From: Kribbella antibiotica
GTDB lineage: Bacteria > Actinomycetota > Actinomycetes > Propionibacteriales > Kribbellaceae
Length of the DNA stretch: 64,000 nucleotides
Reading direction: 5' to 3'
Assembly: GCF_004349055.1 (NCBI RefSeq)
Contig: NZ_SMKX01000018.1
Coordinates: 25,884 to 89,883 of the forward strand
Part shown: piece by piece, positions 33,462-43,046 of the stretch
How positions within the stretch are numbered: the first letter of the stretch is position 1
How the letters are laid out: each line of letters begins with the position of its first letter
The notes under the pieces: model-generated
Database searches by the model: none
What the model was told of the DNA's origin: nothing
The model's input: the letters and a program-made list of their open reading frames with translations, nothing else
Translations under genes and position numbers: made by a program

Positions 33462-36400
33462 CTACCCGGCCAGGCAGGAGGGGCCGAGCAGCGCTTTCAG
33501 GTCGGCCATCAGGGATGACGTGGGAGTGACGCGGAAGCGGTCACCGATCCGCATGACGGTGGTTTTCTGCCGCGCCTCCAGGCGGAGCTGCACCTCGGTC
33601 ATCCCGGGGTGGGCGTGCAGGATGTCGCGGAGCTGGTCGACCACCGGCTTGGTGCAGCGGGTGACAGGCATCGTGATGACGACAGGGCCGCTGGGACCTT
33701 CGGTGAGGTCGGGGACGACGACCTCGTCGCCGCTCAGCTCGACGCGGTCCTCGCGGCGGCGGATGCGACCCTTCATCAAGATGATCGCGTCGTTGCTGAG
33801 CAGGTGCGCATGCAGCTGGTACGCCGAGGAGAACATCATCACCTCGATCGAACCTTCGAGGTCCTCGATGGTGACGATCGCGTAGATGTCACCGCGCTTG
33901 TTCACCTTGCGCTGGACCGCGGTGACCAGGCCGCCGATCGTGACCCGAGTCCCATCCGGCCGGTCCTCGTCGGACAAAAGCTGCCCGATCGTGCAATCCG
34001 TGCCGTTGGTGAGGACGTGCTCGACGCCGAACAGCGGATGGTCGGAGACGTACAGACCGAGCATGTCGCGCTCGTGGGCGAGCTTGGTCGCCTTGTCCCA
34101 CTCCTCGATCTCGGGCACCCGCACCGACAACCGGCTGTTCACTTCGCCGTCTGCGCCGGCCGGCTCGTCGTCGCCCATCGAGAACAGGTCGAACTGGCCG
34201 TGCGCCTCGTTCCGCTTGAGATCGATCGCCTCGTCGACGGCCTGCTCGTGGACCGCGACCACCGCGCGCCGGGCGTGGTTCATCGAGTCGAACGAACCGG
34301 CCTTGCCCAGTGATTCGATGACGCGCTTGTTGCAGACCGGCAGCGAGACCTTGTCGATGAAGTCGACGAAGTCGCTGAACCGGCCCTTCTCCTCGCGGGC
34401 CGCGACGATCTCGGCCACCACGTTGACACCGACGTTGCGGATCCCGGACAGGCCGAACCGGATGTCGGTCCCGACCGGGGTGAAGTTCGAGTCGGACTCG
34501 TTCACGTCCGGCGGGAGCACCTTGATCCCCATCCGGCGGCACTCGTTCAGGTAGATGGCCATCTTGTCCTTGTCGTCCTTCACGGACGTCAGCACGGCAG
34601 CCATGTACTCGGCCGGGTAGTTCGCCTTCAGATAGGCGGTCCAGTACGAGACCAGCCCGTACGCCGCGGAGTGCGCCTTGTTGAACGCGTAGTCGGAGAA
34701 CGGCAGCAGGATGTCCCACAGCGCCTTGATCGACTCCGGGGAGTACCCGTTCGACTTCATGCCCTCGGCGAAGCCGACGTACTCGGCGTCCAGCACCTCG
34801 CGCTTCTTCTTGCCCATCGCCCGGCGGAGCAGGTCCGCCTTGCCCAGCGAGTAGCCGGCCAGGCGCTGGGCGATCTCCATCACCTGCTCCTGATACACGA
34901 TCAGGCCGTAGGTGACGCCGAGCACCGGCTCGAGGGCTTCCTCGAGCGAGTCGTGCGGATAGCTGATCGCCTGCTGGTTGTTCTTGCGCAGCGCGTAGTT
35001 CGTGTGGCTGTTCGCGCCCATCGGGCCCGGCCGGTAGAGCGCCGTACTCGCGGAGATGTCCTCGAAGTTGTCCGGCTTCATCAGCCGCAGCAGCGCCCGC
35101 ATCGGGCCACCGTCGAACTGGAAGACGCCCAGCGTGTCACCGCGGGCCAGCAGGTCGTACGTCGGCTGGTCGTCCAGCGACTTGCTCAGCGCGTCGAGGT
35201 CGATCGTGATGCCGTGCGCGGCCTGGATGTTCTTGACCGCGTCGTCCATGATCGTCAGGTTGCGCAGACCCAGGAAGTCCATCTTGACCAGGCCGAGCGT
35301 CTCGCAGCTCGGGTAGTCGAACTGGGTGATGATCTGGCCGTCCTGGTCGCGGCGCATGATCGGGATCAGCTCGATCAGCGGCTCGCTGGACATGATCACG
35401 CCGGCCGCGTGCACACCCCACTGGCGCTTCAGGTTCTCCAGGCCGCGGGCGGTGTCGACGATCTTGCGGACGTCCTGGTCGGACTCGTAGAGCTGACGGA
35501 ACTCGCCGGCCTCGGAGTAGCGCTTGTGGCTTGAGTCGAAGATGCCGGACAGCGGCACGTCCTTGCCCATCACCGCGGGCGGCATCGCCTTGGTGATCCG
35601 GTCACCCATCGCGAACGGGTAGTCGAGCACCCGGCCCGCGTCCTTGATCGCCTGCTTGGCCTTGATCGTTCCGTAGGTGACGATCATCGCGACCCGGTCG
35701 TCGCCGTACTTCTCGGTGACGTAGCGGATCACCTCGGGGCGGCGGCGGTCGTCGAAGTCGATGTCGAAGTCGGGCATCGACATACGTTCCGGGTTCAGGA
35801 AGCGCTCGAAGAACAGACCGTGCAGCAGCGGGTCCAGGTCGGTGATCTTCATCGCGTACGCGCACATCGAACCGGCACCGGAACCACGGCCCGGGCCGAC
35901 CCGGATGCCGTTGGCCTTGGCCCAGTTGATGAAGTCGGCGACGACGAGGAAGTAGCCGGCGTACCCCTTGGAGGTGATGACCTCGAGCTCGTAGTCGGTC
36001 CGCTTGCGGACCGGGTCCGGGATGCCTTCGGGGTAGCGGTAGTGCAGCCCGGTCTCCACCTCGGCGATGAACCAGGACTCCTCGTTGTGCCCCTCCGGGC
36101 AGGGGAAGCGCGGCATGAACCGGCCCTCCCCCTCGGTGAAGCTGACGTCGCACTGCTCGGCGATCAGCAGCGTGTTGTCACACGCCTCCGGGAAGTCCTT
36201 CCAGACCTCGCGCATCTCGGCCGCGGTCTTCACGTAGAACTCGTTGGCGTCGAACTTGAACCGGTTCGGATCCGAGAGCGTCGAGCCGGACTGCACACAC
36301 AGCAGCGCCGCGTGCGCGGTGGCGTCCTCGGCCTTGGTGTAGTGCAGGTCGTTGGTCGCGACCAGCGGCAGGCCGAGTTCCTTGGCCAGCCGCAGCAGGT

Positions 36401-37016
36401 CACCCTGGATGTCCCGCTCGATGCCGAGGCCGTGGTCCATCAGCTCGCAGTAGTAGTTCTCCTTGCCGAAGATGTCGCGGAACTCCGACGCGGCCTCGAT
36501 CGCCTTGTCGTACTGCCCGAGCCGCAACCGCGTCTGCACCTCGCCCGACGGGCATCCGGTGGTCGCGATCAGGCCCTTGCCGTAGGTCTGCAGCAGCTCG
36601 CGGTCCATCCGGGGCTTGAAGTAGTAGCCCTCGAGACTGGCCAGCGAGCTCATCTTGAACAGGTTGTGCATCCCGGACGTGTTCTTCGCGAGCAGCGTCA
36701 TGTGGGTGTACGCACCCGAACCGGAGACGTCGTTGCGGCCCGAGTTCGCGTCGCCCCACTTGACCCGTTTGCGCTCGGTCCGGTGCGTGTGCGGCGTCAG
36801 GTACGCCTCGACACCGATGATCGGCTTCACGTCGTACTTCTTCGCGGTCTTCCAGAACTCGTAGGCCCCGAAGACGAACCCGTGGTCGGTGGTCGCGATC
36901 GCCGGCTGGCCCATCTCCTGGGCCGCTTTGAACAGCTCGTCGATCCTTGCCGCGCCATCCAGCATCGAGTACTCGGTGTGCACGTGTAGGTGCACGAAAC
37001 TGTCGCTGGAACCCAT
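33462..37016 (-). CDS. dnaE: DNA polymerase III subunit alpha
   Basis: 1184 residues, the replicative DnaE1 type. The PHP domain starts FVHLHVHTEYSMLDGAARI; polymerase motifs include GPGRGSGAGSMCAYAM and the catalytic MPDFDIDFDDRRR. A helix-hairpin-helix region, an OB fold (VTIGGLVTAVQRKVNKRGD) and a short C-terminal tail follow. ATG 37016 was chosen (MGSSDSFVHLHVHTE) over the in-frame ORF opening at 37076. It is the main chain-elongating polymerase. Confidence 0.96.
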   Translation of the reverse strand: MGSSDSFVHLHVHTEYSMLDGAARIDELFKAAQEMGQPAIATTDHGFVFGAYEFWKTAKKYDVKPIIGVEAYLTPHTHRTERKRVKWGDANSGRNDVSGSGAYTHMTLLAKNTSGMHNLFKMSSLASLEGYYFKPRMDRELLQTYGKGLIATTGCPSGEVQTRLRLGQYDKAIEAASEFRDIFGKENYYCELMDHGLGIERDIQGDLLRLAKELGLPLVATNDLHYTKAEDATAHAALLCVQSGSTLSDPNRFKFDANEFYVKTAAEMREVWKDFPEACDNTLLIAEQCDVSFTEGEGRFMPRFPCPEGHNEESWFIAEVETGLHYRYPEGIPDPVRKRTDYELEVITSKGYAGYFLVVADFINWAKANGIRVGPGRGSGAGSMCAYAMKITDLDPLLHGLFFERFLNPERMSMPDFDIDFDDRRRPEVIRYVTEKYGDDRVAMIVTYGTIKAKQAIKDAGRVLDYPFAMGDRITKAMPPAVMGKDVPLSGIFDSSHKRYSEAGEFRQLYESDQDVRKIVDTARGLENLKRQWGVHAAGVIMSSEPLIELIPIMRRDQDGQIITQFDYPSCETLGLVKMDFLGLRNLTIMDDAVKNIQAAHGITIDLDALSKSLDDQPTYDLLARGDTLGVFQFDGGPMRALLRLMKPDNFEDISASTALYRPGPMGANSHTNYALRKNNQQAISYPHDSLEEALEPVLGVTYGLIVYQEQVMEIAQRLAGYSLGKADLLRRAMGKKKREVLDAEYVGFAEGMKSNGYSPESIKALWDILLPFSDYAFNKAHSAAYGLVSYWTAYLKANYPAEYMAAVLTSVKDDKDKMAIYLNECRRMGIKVLPPDVNESDSNFTPVGTDIRFGLSGIRNVGVNVVAEIVAAREEKGRFSDFVDFIDKVSLPVCNKRVIESLGKAGSFDSMNHARRAVVAVHEQAVDEAIDLKRNEAHGQFDLFSMGDDEPAGADGEVNSRLSVRVPEIEEWDKATKLAHERDMLGLYVSDHPLFGVEHVLTNGTDCTIGQLLSDEDRPDGTRVTIGGLVTAVQRKVNKRGDIYAIVTIEDLEGSIEVMMFSSAYQLHAHLLSNDAIILMKGRIRRREDRVELSGDEVVVPDLTEGPSGPVVITMPVTRCTKPVVDQLRDILHAHPGMTEVQLRLEARQKTTVMRIGDRFRVTPTSSLMADLKALLGPSCLAG

Positions 37017-37127
37017 ATCGGCGCGGACCTCCCAGGGCGTGATTGAGCAAGACTGGAGCAGCCTAATCCGCGCCACCGACAGTTTTGAATCGGCACCCCG
37101 GGACGGACGAAGACGCCCGGTATGCGG

Positions 37128-38048
37128 TCAGTCGGTGAGGCGGTCGAGGGCCTGGTCCAGGTCCTCGGGGTACTGCGAGGTGAACTCGACGTACTGGCCG
37201 CTGCCGGGGTGGTCGAAGCCGAGGCGCATGGCGTGCAGCCACTGGCGCTTCAGCTGGAGCTTCTCGGCGAGCACCGGGTCCGCGCCGTACGTGAGGTCGC
37301 CGCAGCACGGGTGACCGATCGCGGACATGTGGACGCGGATCTGGTGCGTGCGGCCGGTCTCGAGGGTGATCTCGAGCAGCGTCGCGTAGCGGAAGGCTTC
37401 GAGCGTCTCGTAGTGCGTGACGCTGGGCTTGCCGCCGGCGATGACACCGAACTTGTAGTCGTGGTTCGGGTGCCGGTCGATCGGGGCGTCCACGGTGCCG
37501 GTGAACGGGTCCGGGTGACCCTGCACGAGCGCGTGGTAGATCTTCTTGACCGTCCGCTCCTTGAAGGCGCGCTTGAGGACGGTGTACGAGTACTCCGTCT
37601 TGGCGACGACCATCAGGCCGGAGGTGCCGACGTCGAGGCGGTGCACGATGCCCTTGCGCTCGGCGGCACCGCTGGTGGAGATGTTGAACCCGGCGCCGGC
37701 CAGGTGACCGATCACGGTCGGGCCGGTCCAGCCCGGTGACGGGTGCGCGGCGACCCCGACCGGCTTGTCGACCACGATGATCTCGTCGTCGTCGTGGACG
37801 ATCCGCAGGTTGTCGACGGTCTCCGGTACGACGGTCACGTCGGAAGGCGGTGGCGGCAGCTCGACGTCGAGCATCACCCCGGCCGAGACCCGGGAGGACT
37901 TGAGCGCCGAGACGCCGTCCATCTGGACCAGGCCGGACTCGATCATCTCGACGGCCTTGGTGCGCGAGACGCCGAACAGGCGGGACAGCGCAGCGTCGAG
38001 ACGCTCACCGGCCAGGCCGTCGGGGACCATGACGGTACGGGAGCTCAT
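37128..38048 (-). CDS. rluD: RluD-type 23S rRNA pseudouridine synthase
   Basis: 306 residues. An S4 domain covers residues 1-65 (GERLDAALSRLFGVSRTKAVE) and the catalytic aspartate is Asp139 in GIVHRLDVGTSGLMVVAK. RTHQIRVHMSAIGHPCCGD is the conserved C-terminal block. The ATG overlaps the lspA stop (ATGA); lspA-rluD is the usual actinobacterial pairing. RluD modifies helix 69 of 23S rRNA; the exact sites here are inferred. Confidence 0.92.
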   Translation of the reverse strand: MSSRTVMVPDGLAGERLDAALSRLFGVSRTKAVEMIESGLVQMDGVSALKSSRVSAGVMLDVELPPPPSDVTVVPETVDNLRIVHDDDEIIVVDKPVGVAAHPSPGWTGPTVIGHLAGAGFNISTSGAAERKGIVHRLDVGTSGLMVVAKTEYSYTVLKRAFKERTVKKIYHALVQGHPDPFTGTVDAPIDRHPNHDYKFGVIAGGKPSVTHYETLEAFRYATLLEITLETGRTHQIRVHMSAIGHPCCGDLTYGADPVLAEKLQLKRQWLHAMRLGFDHPGSGQYVEFTSQYPEDLDQALDRLTD

Positions 38049-38653
38049 TTCTTCAGCTCCTTGGTGCCGTCGAGGCGGATCCCGCGCAAGGTCTGGATGA
38101 CCAGCAGGATCGCGGCGGACGTGACGGCCATGTCCGCGATGTTGAAGATCGCCCAGTGCGGCGTCTGCAGGAAGTCGACGACATGCCCGTGGAACGGCGA
38201 GGGCTCGCGGAAGATCCGGTCCGTGATGTTGCCGACCGCGCCGCCGAACAGCAGGCCGAAGGCGATCGCCCAGCCGACCGACCCGAGCTTGCGCGACAGA
38301 TAGATCACACCGAGCGCCACGGCGATCTGGATCACACTGATCACCGGCGTGTACCCGGCGCCGAGGCTGAACGCGGCACCCGGGTTCCGGATCAGGTTGA
38401 ACTTCAGCAACCCGCCGATCACGTTCACCGGCTCGCCCGGTGTCAGATGCGCCAGTGCGAGCGCCTTCGTCAGCTGGTCGAGCCCGAGCACCACGATCCC
38501 GGCGACGCCGAACATCGCCATCCACTTCCAGGAGCGCGGTGCGGCCTCAGCCGGAGACGACGGAGAACCGGCCGACTCGAGGTCGGCCGGTTCTGATGCC
38601 TGGGGTTCGTCGTCGTTCAGCGACGTTCTTCGCGTTCTTTGCATGAGAGGCAC
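38045..38653 (-). CDS. lspA: Lipoprotein signal peptidase (signal peptidase II)
   Basis: 202 residues with four membrane helices and the catalytic aspartates Asp145 (GGAVGNITDRIF) and Asp174 (FNIADMAVT). NPGAAFSL is also conserved. The N-terminal ~40 residues are hydrophilic and its start (GTG 38653 or ATG 38644) lies inside the 3' end of the traR gene, an overlap of 28-37 bases. The enzyme cleaves prolipoproteins, such as the LivK-type protein at 9704-11005, after lipidation. Confidence 0.93.
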   Translation of the reverse strand: MPLMQRTRRTSLNDDEPQASEPADLESAGSPSSPAEAAPRSWKWMAMFGVAGIVVLGLDQLTKALALAHLTPGEPVNVIGGLLKFNLIRNPGAAFSLGAGYTPVISVIQIAVALGVIYLSRKLGSVGWAIAFGLLFGGAVGNITDRIFREPSPFHGHVVDFLQTPHWAIFNIADMAVTSAAILLVIQTLRGIRLDGTKELKK

Positions 38654-39180
38654 AGTGTCGCACGCGGGAATGCCTGCAACCGACCCTTGCCGATGGCCTT
38701 GCCGCAGGACTCACAGGCGCCGTAGGTGCCGTCGGCGATCCGGGACAGGGCGAACTCGACCTGGTTGAGCATGTCGCGCGCGTTGTTGGCCACCGTCGCC
38801 TCGTGATAGCGCTCGAGGGTGGTGGAACCGACGTCGGCCTGGTCGTTGCCCGCACCGTCGCTGCCGTCGCGGAACAGGCCGACGATCTCCTGCTCGGCGT
38901 CCTTGATCTCCTGCCGCAGGTGCACGACGTCGGCCTCCATGCCGGCCCGGAGCTCGGCTACTTCAGCCGCCGTCCACGGGGACTCCCCGTCCTTCACCAA
39001 GAGGGTCTCAGCCTTGGGTGCAGGGGACTTGGCCGGCGCAGTTGCCGGGGTCCTGTTCTCGTTGGTCTTCATGGCCACCCTCTTCGTCGTCGCTTGCTGG
39101 GCAGGGGCTGTGCCTAGGTCATGGGAAGTCTTCGCAGCCGGCCGCTTCTTGGCCGGTACCTTCTTGGGAGCCGTAGCCAT
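38617..39180 (-). CDS. TraR/DksA-family C4 zinc-finger protein
   Basis: 187 residues. The N-terminal ~60 residues are Lys/Ala/Pro-rich (PKKVPAKKRPAAK), resembling a histone-like tail. A coiled coil follows (EADVVHLRQEIKDAEQEI), then a zinc finger with Cys156, Cys159, Cys177 and Cys180 in CESC...CLSC. DksA relatives bind RNA polymerase through the secondary channel. The basic tail is an addition seen in actinobacterial members. Cotranscription with lspA is suggested by the overlap. Confidence 0.87.
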   Translation of the reverse strand: MATAPKKVPAKKRPAAKTSHDLGTAPAQQATTKRVAMKTNENRTPATAPAKSPAPKAETLLVKDGESPWTAAEVAELRAGMEADVVHLRQEIKDAEQEIVGLFRDGSDGAGNDQADVGSTTLERYHEATVANNARDMLNQVEFALSRIADGTYGACESCGKAIGKGRLQAFPRATLCLSCKEREERR

Positions 39181-39443
39181 GAACAGCTACCCCCTGCCTT
39201 CGTCGGGAGACTGAAGCGGACTGGCGCAGACAGTAGGCCAGCTCGGCAGGCCTGACCAGTCCGACGCGCAGACCGTGGACATACGGTAGTCGCTTCTTCA
39301 AGTTCACTCGATGTTCCGCGCGTCACAGCCGTATCTCAGCCGCTACCCTCAGTGACATCTGCGTGAACATCACGCTGCATTCTCACGGTTGTACCCCCGA
39401 TCGGCACCCCATTAACGATTCGTAGTTGCCTGGTACGACGCCG

Positions 39444-39449
39444 TACACT
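39444..39449 (+). promoter_or_regulatory. -10 box of the ileS leader promoter
   Basis: TACACT fits the actinobacterial TAnnnT form and would start the transcript about 39456, at the 5' end of the T-box leader. No good -35 is seen at standard spacing. The bases 39181-39443 between the divergent traR gene and this box show nothing else I can name. Confidence 0.45.
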
Positions 39450-39679
39450 GGCAACCGCGAGCAGCAAGGCGTTGATGGGGCCATCACCCCGGAGCCGCCG
39501 GAAGAACAGTCCGTTGGCGACCTATTAGAACCGGCAGCAGCGCGCGAAGGAAGTGGGTGACTCCCCCAATTACCCCTGGGGAAGCCGCCAAGGAGGGTGG
39601 TACCGCGCGGTGCCCGGCCGATCCGGTCAGGGGCACTCCGTCCCTCGTCGAGCAGTCAACGGCGACGAAGGATTGAGAC
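39450..39679 (+). promoter_or_regulatory. T-box riboswitch controlling ileS, translational type
   Basis: The T-box sequence AGGGTGGTACCGCG is at 39594-39607; its 5' part pairs with the uncharged tRNA acceptor end. A candidate isoleucine specifier ATC lies at 39483-39485 inside a GC-rich stem I region. The switch output is readable: TCCCTCGTCG (39641-39650) pairs with CGACGAAGGA (39663-39672), which contains the AAGGA ribosome binding site seven bases before the ileS ATG. Uncharged tRNA-Ile should open this hairpin. Actinobacterial ileS T-boxes are known to act on translation. Confidence 0.88.
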
Positions 39680-42600
39680 ATGGCGACCCCGAACACTCCC
39701 TGGCGGCAGGTGCCCGCCCAGGTCGACTTCCCCGCTCTCGAGCGCGAGGTCCTGACCCACTGGGACGAGCAAGACACCTTCGCCAAGAGCCTTGCGCAGT
39801 CCGCCGGCGGCGCGCCCTGGACGTTCTTCGAGGGCCCCCCGACCGCGAACGGGATGCCCGGCACGCACCACATCGAGGCGCGCGTCTTCAAGGACCTGTT
39901 CCCGCGCTACCGGACCATGAAGGGCTTCTCGGTCGAGCGCAAGGCCGGCTGGGACTGCCACGGCCTGCCGGTCGAGGTCGCGGTCGAGAAGGAGCTCGGC
40001 TTCAACGGCAAGAAGGACATCGAGGCCTTCGGGATCGCCGAGTTCAACGCCAAGTGCCGCGAGTCCGTGCTGCGGCACGTCGACGCCTTCGCCGAGCTGA
40101 CCACCCGGATGGGCTACTGGGTCGACATGGAGCACCCCTACAAGACGATGGACCCGGAGTACGTCCAGTCCGTCTGGTGGTCGCTCAAGCAGATCCACGA
40201 CAAGGGCCAGCTCGTCGAGGACTACCGCATCACGCCGTACTGCCCGCGCTGTGGCACCGGCCTGTCCGACCATGAGCTCGCCCAGGGCTACGAGACGGTC
40301 GTCGACCCTTCGGTCTACGTCCGCTTCCCGCTCACGTCGGGGCCCCTCGCCGGTCAGGCGTCGCTGCTGGTCTGGACGACGACCCCGTGGACGCTGGTCT
40401 CCAACACCGCCGTCGCCGTGCACCCCGACGTCCCGTACGTCGTCGCCACCGACGGGACCGAGTCTCTCGTGGTGGCCGAGCCGCTGCTCGACCGTCTCGG
40501 CGAGGGCTGGACGGTGACCGGCCAGTACGTCGGCCGTGACATGGAGCGCTGGAACTACCAGCGCCCGTTCGACCTGGTGGAATTCCCCGAGCCGGCGCAC
40601 TACGTCGTACTGGCTGAGTATGTGACCACTGAGGACGGCACCGGTCTGGTGCACCAGTCCCCCGCGTTCGGTGCGGACGACCTCATCGTCTGCCGTGCGT
40701 ACGGTCTGCCGGTTGTGAAGCCGGTCGAGGCCGACGGCACGTTCTCCGCGGACATCCCGCTGGTGGGCGGCCAGTTCTTCAAGAAGGCCGACGCGGACCT
40801 GGTCAAGGACCTGGACGCGCGCGGTGTGCTGTTCAAGCACGTCCCCTACGAGCACCCGTACCCGCACTGCTGGCGCTGCCACACGCCGGTCATGTACTAC
40901 GCACTCCCCTCCTGGTACATCCGCACCACGCAGGTGAAGGACGCACTGCTCCGGGAGAACGAGAAGACCAACTGGTTCCCGGAGTCGGTCAAGTGGGGCC
41001 GGTACGGCGACTGGCTGCGGAACAACATCGACTGGGCCGTCTCGCGGTCGCGCTACTGGGGTACACCGCTGCCGATCTGGCGCTGCGCGGAGGACCACCA
41101 GGTGTGTGTCGGTTCGCTGGCCGAGCTCGGTGAGCTCGCCGGGCAGGACCTGAGCGCCACCGACCCGCACCGGCCGTACGTCGACGACATCACCTTCGCC
41201 TGCCCGACCTGCGGCGAGGAGTCGCACCGGGTCGCAGAGGTGATCGACGCCTGGTACGACTCGGGTGCGATGCCGTTCGCGCAGTGGGGCTACCCGTGGG
41301 CCGAGGGGTCGCAGGAGAAGTTCAAGAAGGCCTACCCGGCCGACTTCATCTCCGAGGCGATCGACCAGACCCGCGGCTGGTTCTACACGCTGATGGCGAT
41401 CGGCACACTGGTGTTCGACGAGTCGTCGTACCGCAACGTCGTTTGTCTCGGGCACATCATGGCCGAGGACGGCCGGAAGATGTCCAAGCACCTGGGCAAC
41501 ATCCTCGAGCCGATCCCGCTGATGGACGACCACAGCGCGGACGCCGTGCGCTGGTTCATGGCCGCCTCCGGGTCGCCGTGGAAGGCGCGTGGCATCGGTC
41601 CGAACGTGCTGAACGAGATCGTCCGGAAGGTGCTGCTGACCTACTGGAACACGGCCGCGTTCCACTCCCTGTACGCACGGCTGGCCAACTGGTCGCCTTC
41701 CGACGTGCCGCCGGTGGCGGAGCGCTCGGTGCTCGACCGCTGGCTGGTCAGCGAGACGCACCGGCTGGTCCGCGACACGGATGCGGCCTACGCGGCGTAC
41801 GACACCCAGAAGCTCGGTCTGCTGATCAGCTCGTTCGTCGACACGCTGTCGAACTGGTATGTGCGGCGGTCGCGGCGGCGGTTCTGGGCCGGCGACGCCG
41901 GTGCGCTGGCGACGCTGCACGAGACGCTGGACGTGCTGACGCGCGTGATGGCGCCGCTGACGCCGTTCGTGACCGAGCGGGTCTGGCAGGACGTGTTCCG
42001 CCCGGTCACTCCGGAGCTGGCGGAGTCGGTGCACCTGTCGAGCTTCCCGACGTACGACGCCGGGCTGATCGACGATGTGCTCGCGCAGCACGTCTCGATG
42101 GCGAAGCGGGTCGTTGAGCTCGGCCGGTCGGCGCGGGCGGATGCCAAGGTCCGCACGCGGCAGCCTCTGTCCCGGGCGTTGGTCGGATCGGCCGCGATCG
42201 CGGATCTGTCCGCAGAGCTGCGGCAGGAGATCGCCGACGAGCTGAACGTCGGTTCGGTCGAGCCGCTGTCGTCGGCGGGGGCGGATCTGGTCGAGTTCTC
42301 CGCGAAGGGCAACTTCCGCGAGCTCGGCAAGCGGTTCGCCAAGCAGACCCCGGTCGTCGCGGCCGCGATCGCCGCGGCCGATGCCGCCGTACTGGCTGCG
42401 TCACTGAAGGCCTCCGGTACGGCGACCGTCGTGGTCGACGGCGCTGAGATCGAGGTGACCGAAGCCGACGTGCTGCTGTCCGAGCGGCCCAAGGAAGGCT
42501 GGTCGGTGGTGAACGAGCAGGGCGAGACTGTTGCCCTCGACCTCGAAATCACCCCGGAGCTCAAGCAGGCCGGCCTGGCCCGCGAGGTCGTCCGCACGCT

Positions 42601-42826
42601 GCAGGAGGCCCGCAAGGCCGCCGGGCTGGAGGTGTCCGACCGGATCAAGGTCTGGCTCACCACCACCGACACCGAACTGGCCGATGCCCTCGGCAAGCAC
42701 AGCGAAGACCTCGCTCGTGAGGTCCTGGCCGTAGAGCTCACCCACTCAACCCCGGCCGACGCGGCGAATCTTGCCACCGGCACCGAAGCAGACCTCAACC
42801 TCACCTACTGGCTCACGAAGGCCTGA
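39680..42826 (+). CDS. ileS: Isoleucyl-tRNA synthetase, long type-2 form
   Basis: 1048 residues. The HIGH-type motif is GPPTANGMPGTHHIEARVFKD and the KMSKS-type motif is DGRKMSKHLGN. An editing (CP1) domain (VWTTTPWTLVSNTAV, NEGIL-type trans-acting Asp region) and an anticodon-binding domain follow. The Cys-rich segments CPRCGTG and CPTCGEE suggest bound zinc. The length and the motif variants fit the eukaryote-like type-2 IleS, which tends to be insensitive to mupirocin. It is under T-box control. Confidence 0.96.
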   Translation: MATPNTPWRQVPAQVDFPALEREVLTHWDEQDTFAKSLAQSAGGAPWTFFEGPPTANGMPGTHHIEARVFKDLFPRYRTMKGFSVERKAGWDCHGLPVEVAVEKELGFNGKKDIEAFGIAEFNAKCRESVLRHVDAFAELTTRMGYWVDMEHPYKTMDPEYVQSVWWSLKQIHDKGQLVEDYRITPYCPRCGTGLSDHELAQGYETVVDPSVYVRFPLTSGPLAGQASLLVWTTTPWTLVSNTAVAVHPDVPYVVATDGTESLVVAEPLLDRLGEGWTVTGQYVGRDMERWNYQRPFDLVEFPEPAHYVVLAEYVTTEDGTGLVHQSPAFGADDLIVCRAYGLPVVKPVEADGTFSADIPLVGGQFFKKADADLVKDLDARGVLFKHVPYEHPYPHCWRCHTPVMYYALPSWYIRTTQVKDALLRENEKTNWFPESVKWGRYGDWLRNNIDWAVSRSRYWGTPLPIWRCAEDHQVCVGSLAELGELAGQDLSATDPHRPYVDDITFACPTCGEESHRVAEVIDAWYDSGAMPFAQWGYPWAEGSQEKFKKAYPADFISEAIDQTRGWFYTLMAIGTLVFDESSYRNVVCLGHIMAEDGRKMSKHLGNILEPIPLMDDHSADAVRWFMAASGSPWKARGIGPNVLNEIVRKVLLTYWNTAAFHSLYARLANWSPSDVPPVAERSVLDRWLVSETHRLVRDTDAAYAAYDTQKLGLLISSFVDTLSNWYVRRSRRRFWAGDAGALATLHETLDVLTRVMAPLTPFVTERVWQDVFRPVTPELAESVHLSSFPTYDAGLIDDVLAQHVSMAKRVVELGRSARADAKVRTRQPLSRALVGSAAIADLSAELRQEIADELNVGSVEPLSSAGADLVEFSAKGNFRELGKRFAKQTPVVAAAIAAADAAVLAASLKASGTATVVVDGAEIEVTEADVLLSERPKEGWSVVNEQGETVALDLEITPELKQAGLAREVVRTLQEARKAAGLEVSDRIKVWLTTTDTELADALGKHSEDLAREVLAVELTHSTPADAANLATGTEADLNLTYWLTKA

Positions 42827-42843
42827 GCGAGGCGGTCTAGACG

Positions 42844-42871
42844 GCGCGGGCCCGCACTGCCGGGCTCGCGC
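42844..42871 (+). terminator. GC-rich hairpin after ileS
   Basis: GCGCGGGCCCG and CGGGCTCGCGC form an 11-bp stem (one G-T pair) with a six-base loop, 17 bases after the ileS stop. There is no T-tract. The remaining bases up to 42995 contain nothing I recognise. Confidence 0.55.
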
Positions 42872-42995
42872 TGAGGTGTGTTCCCCGAAGGACCGGCTGG
42901 GGAAGCACCCTCGATTACTGCGGCTGTCTGCGTGGCCTTGACACCCAGTCACCAGGAAACGACTGTGTGTCAGAAGTATCCGGACACGCCGAAGA

Positions 42996-43020
42996 GGCGG
43001 TGCTGCCGGAAAGCACCGCC
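42996..43020 (-). terminator. Hairpin after divIVA
   Basis: GGCGGTGCT (42996-43004) pairs exactly with AGCACCGCC (43012-43020) around a seven-base loop. On the minus strand it lies 26 bases after the divIVA stop and is followed by TCTTC. It separates the convergent ileS and divIVA transcripts together with the hairpin at 42844. Confidence 0.6.
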
Positions 43021-43046
43021 CCTTCACAGGTTCAGACGTTAAATGC

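Noticed and set aside
39656..42091. 811-residue minus-strand ORF
   Set aside because: Lies antisense to ileS, which has all synthetase motifs, a T-box and a ribosome binding site.
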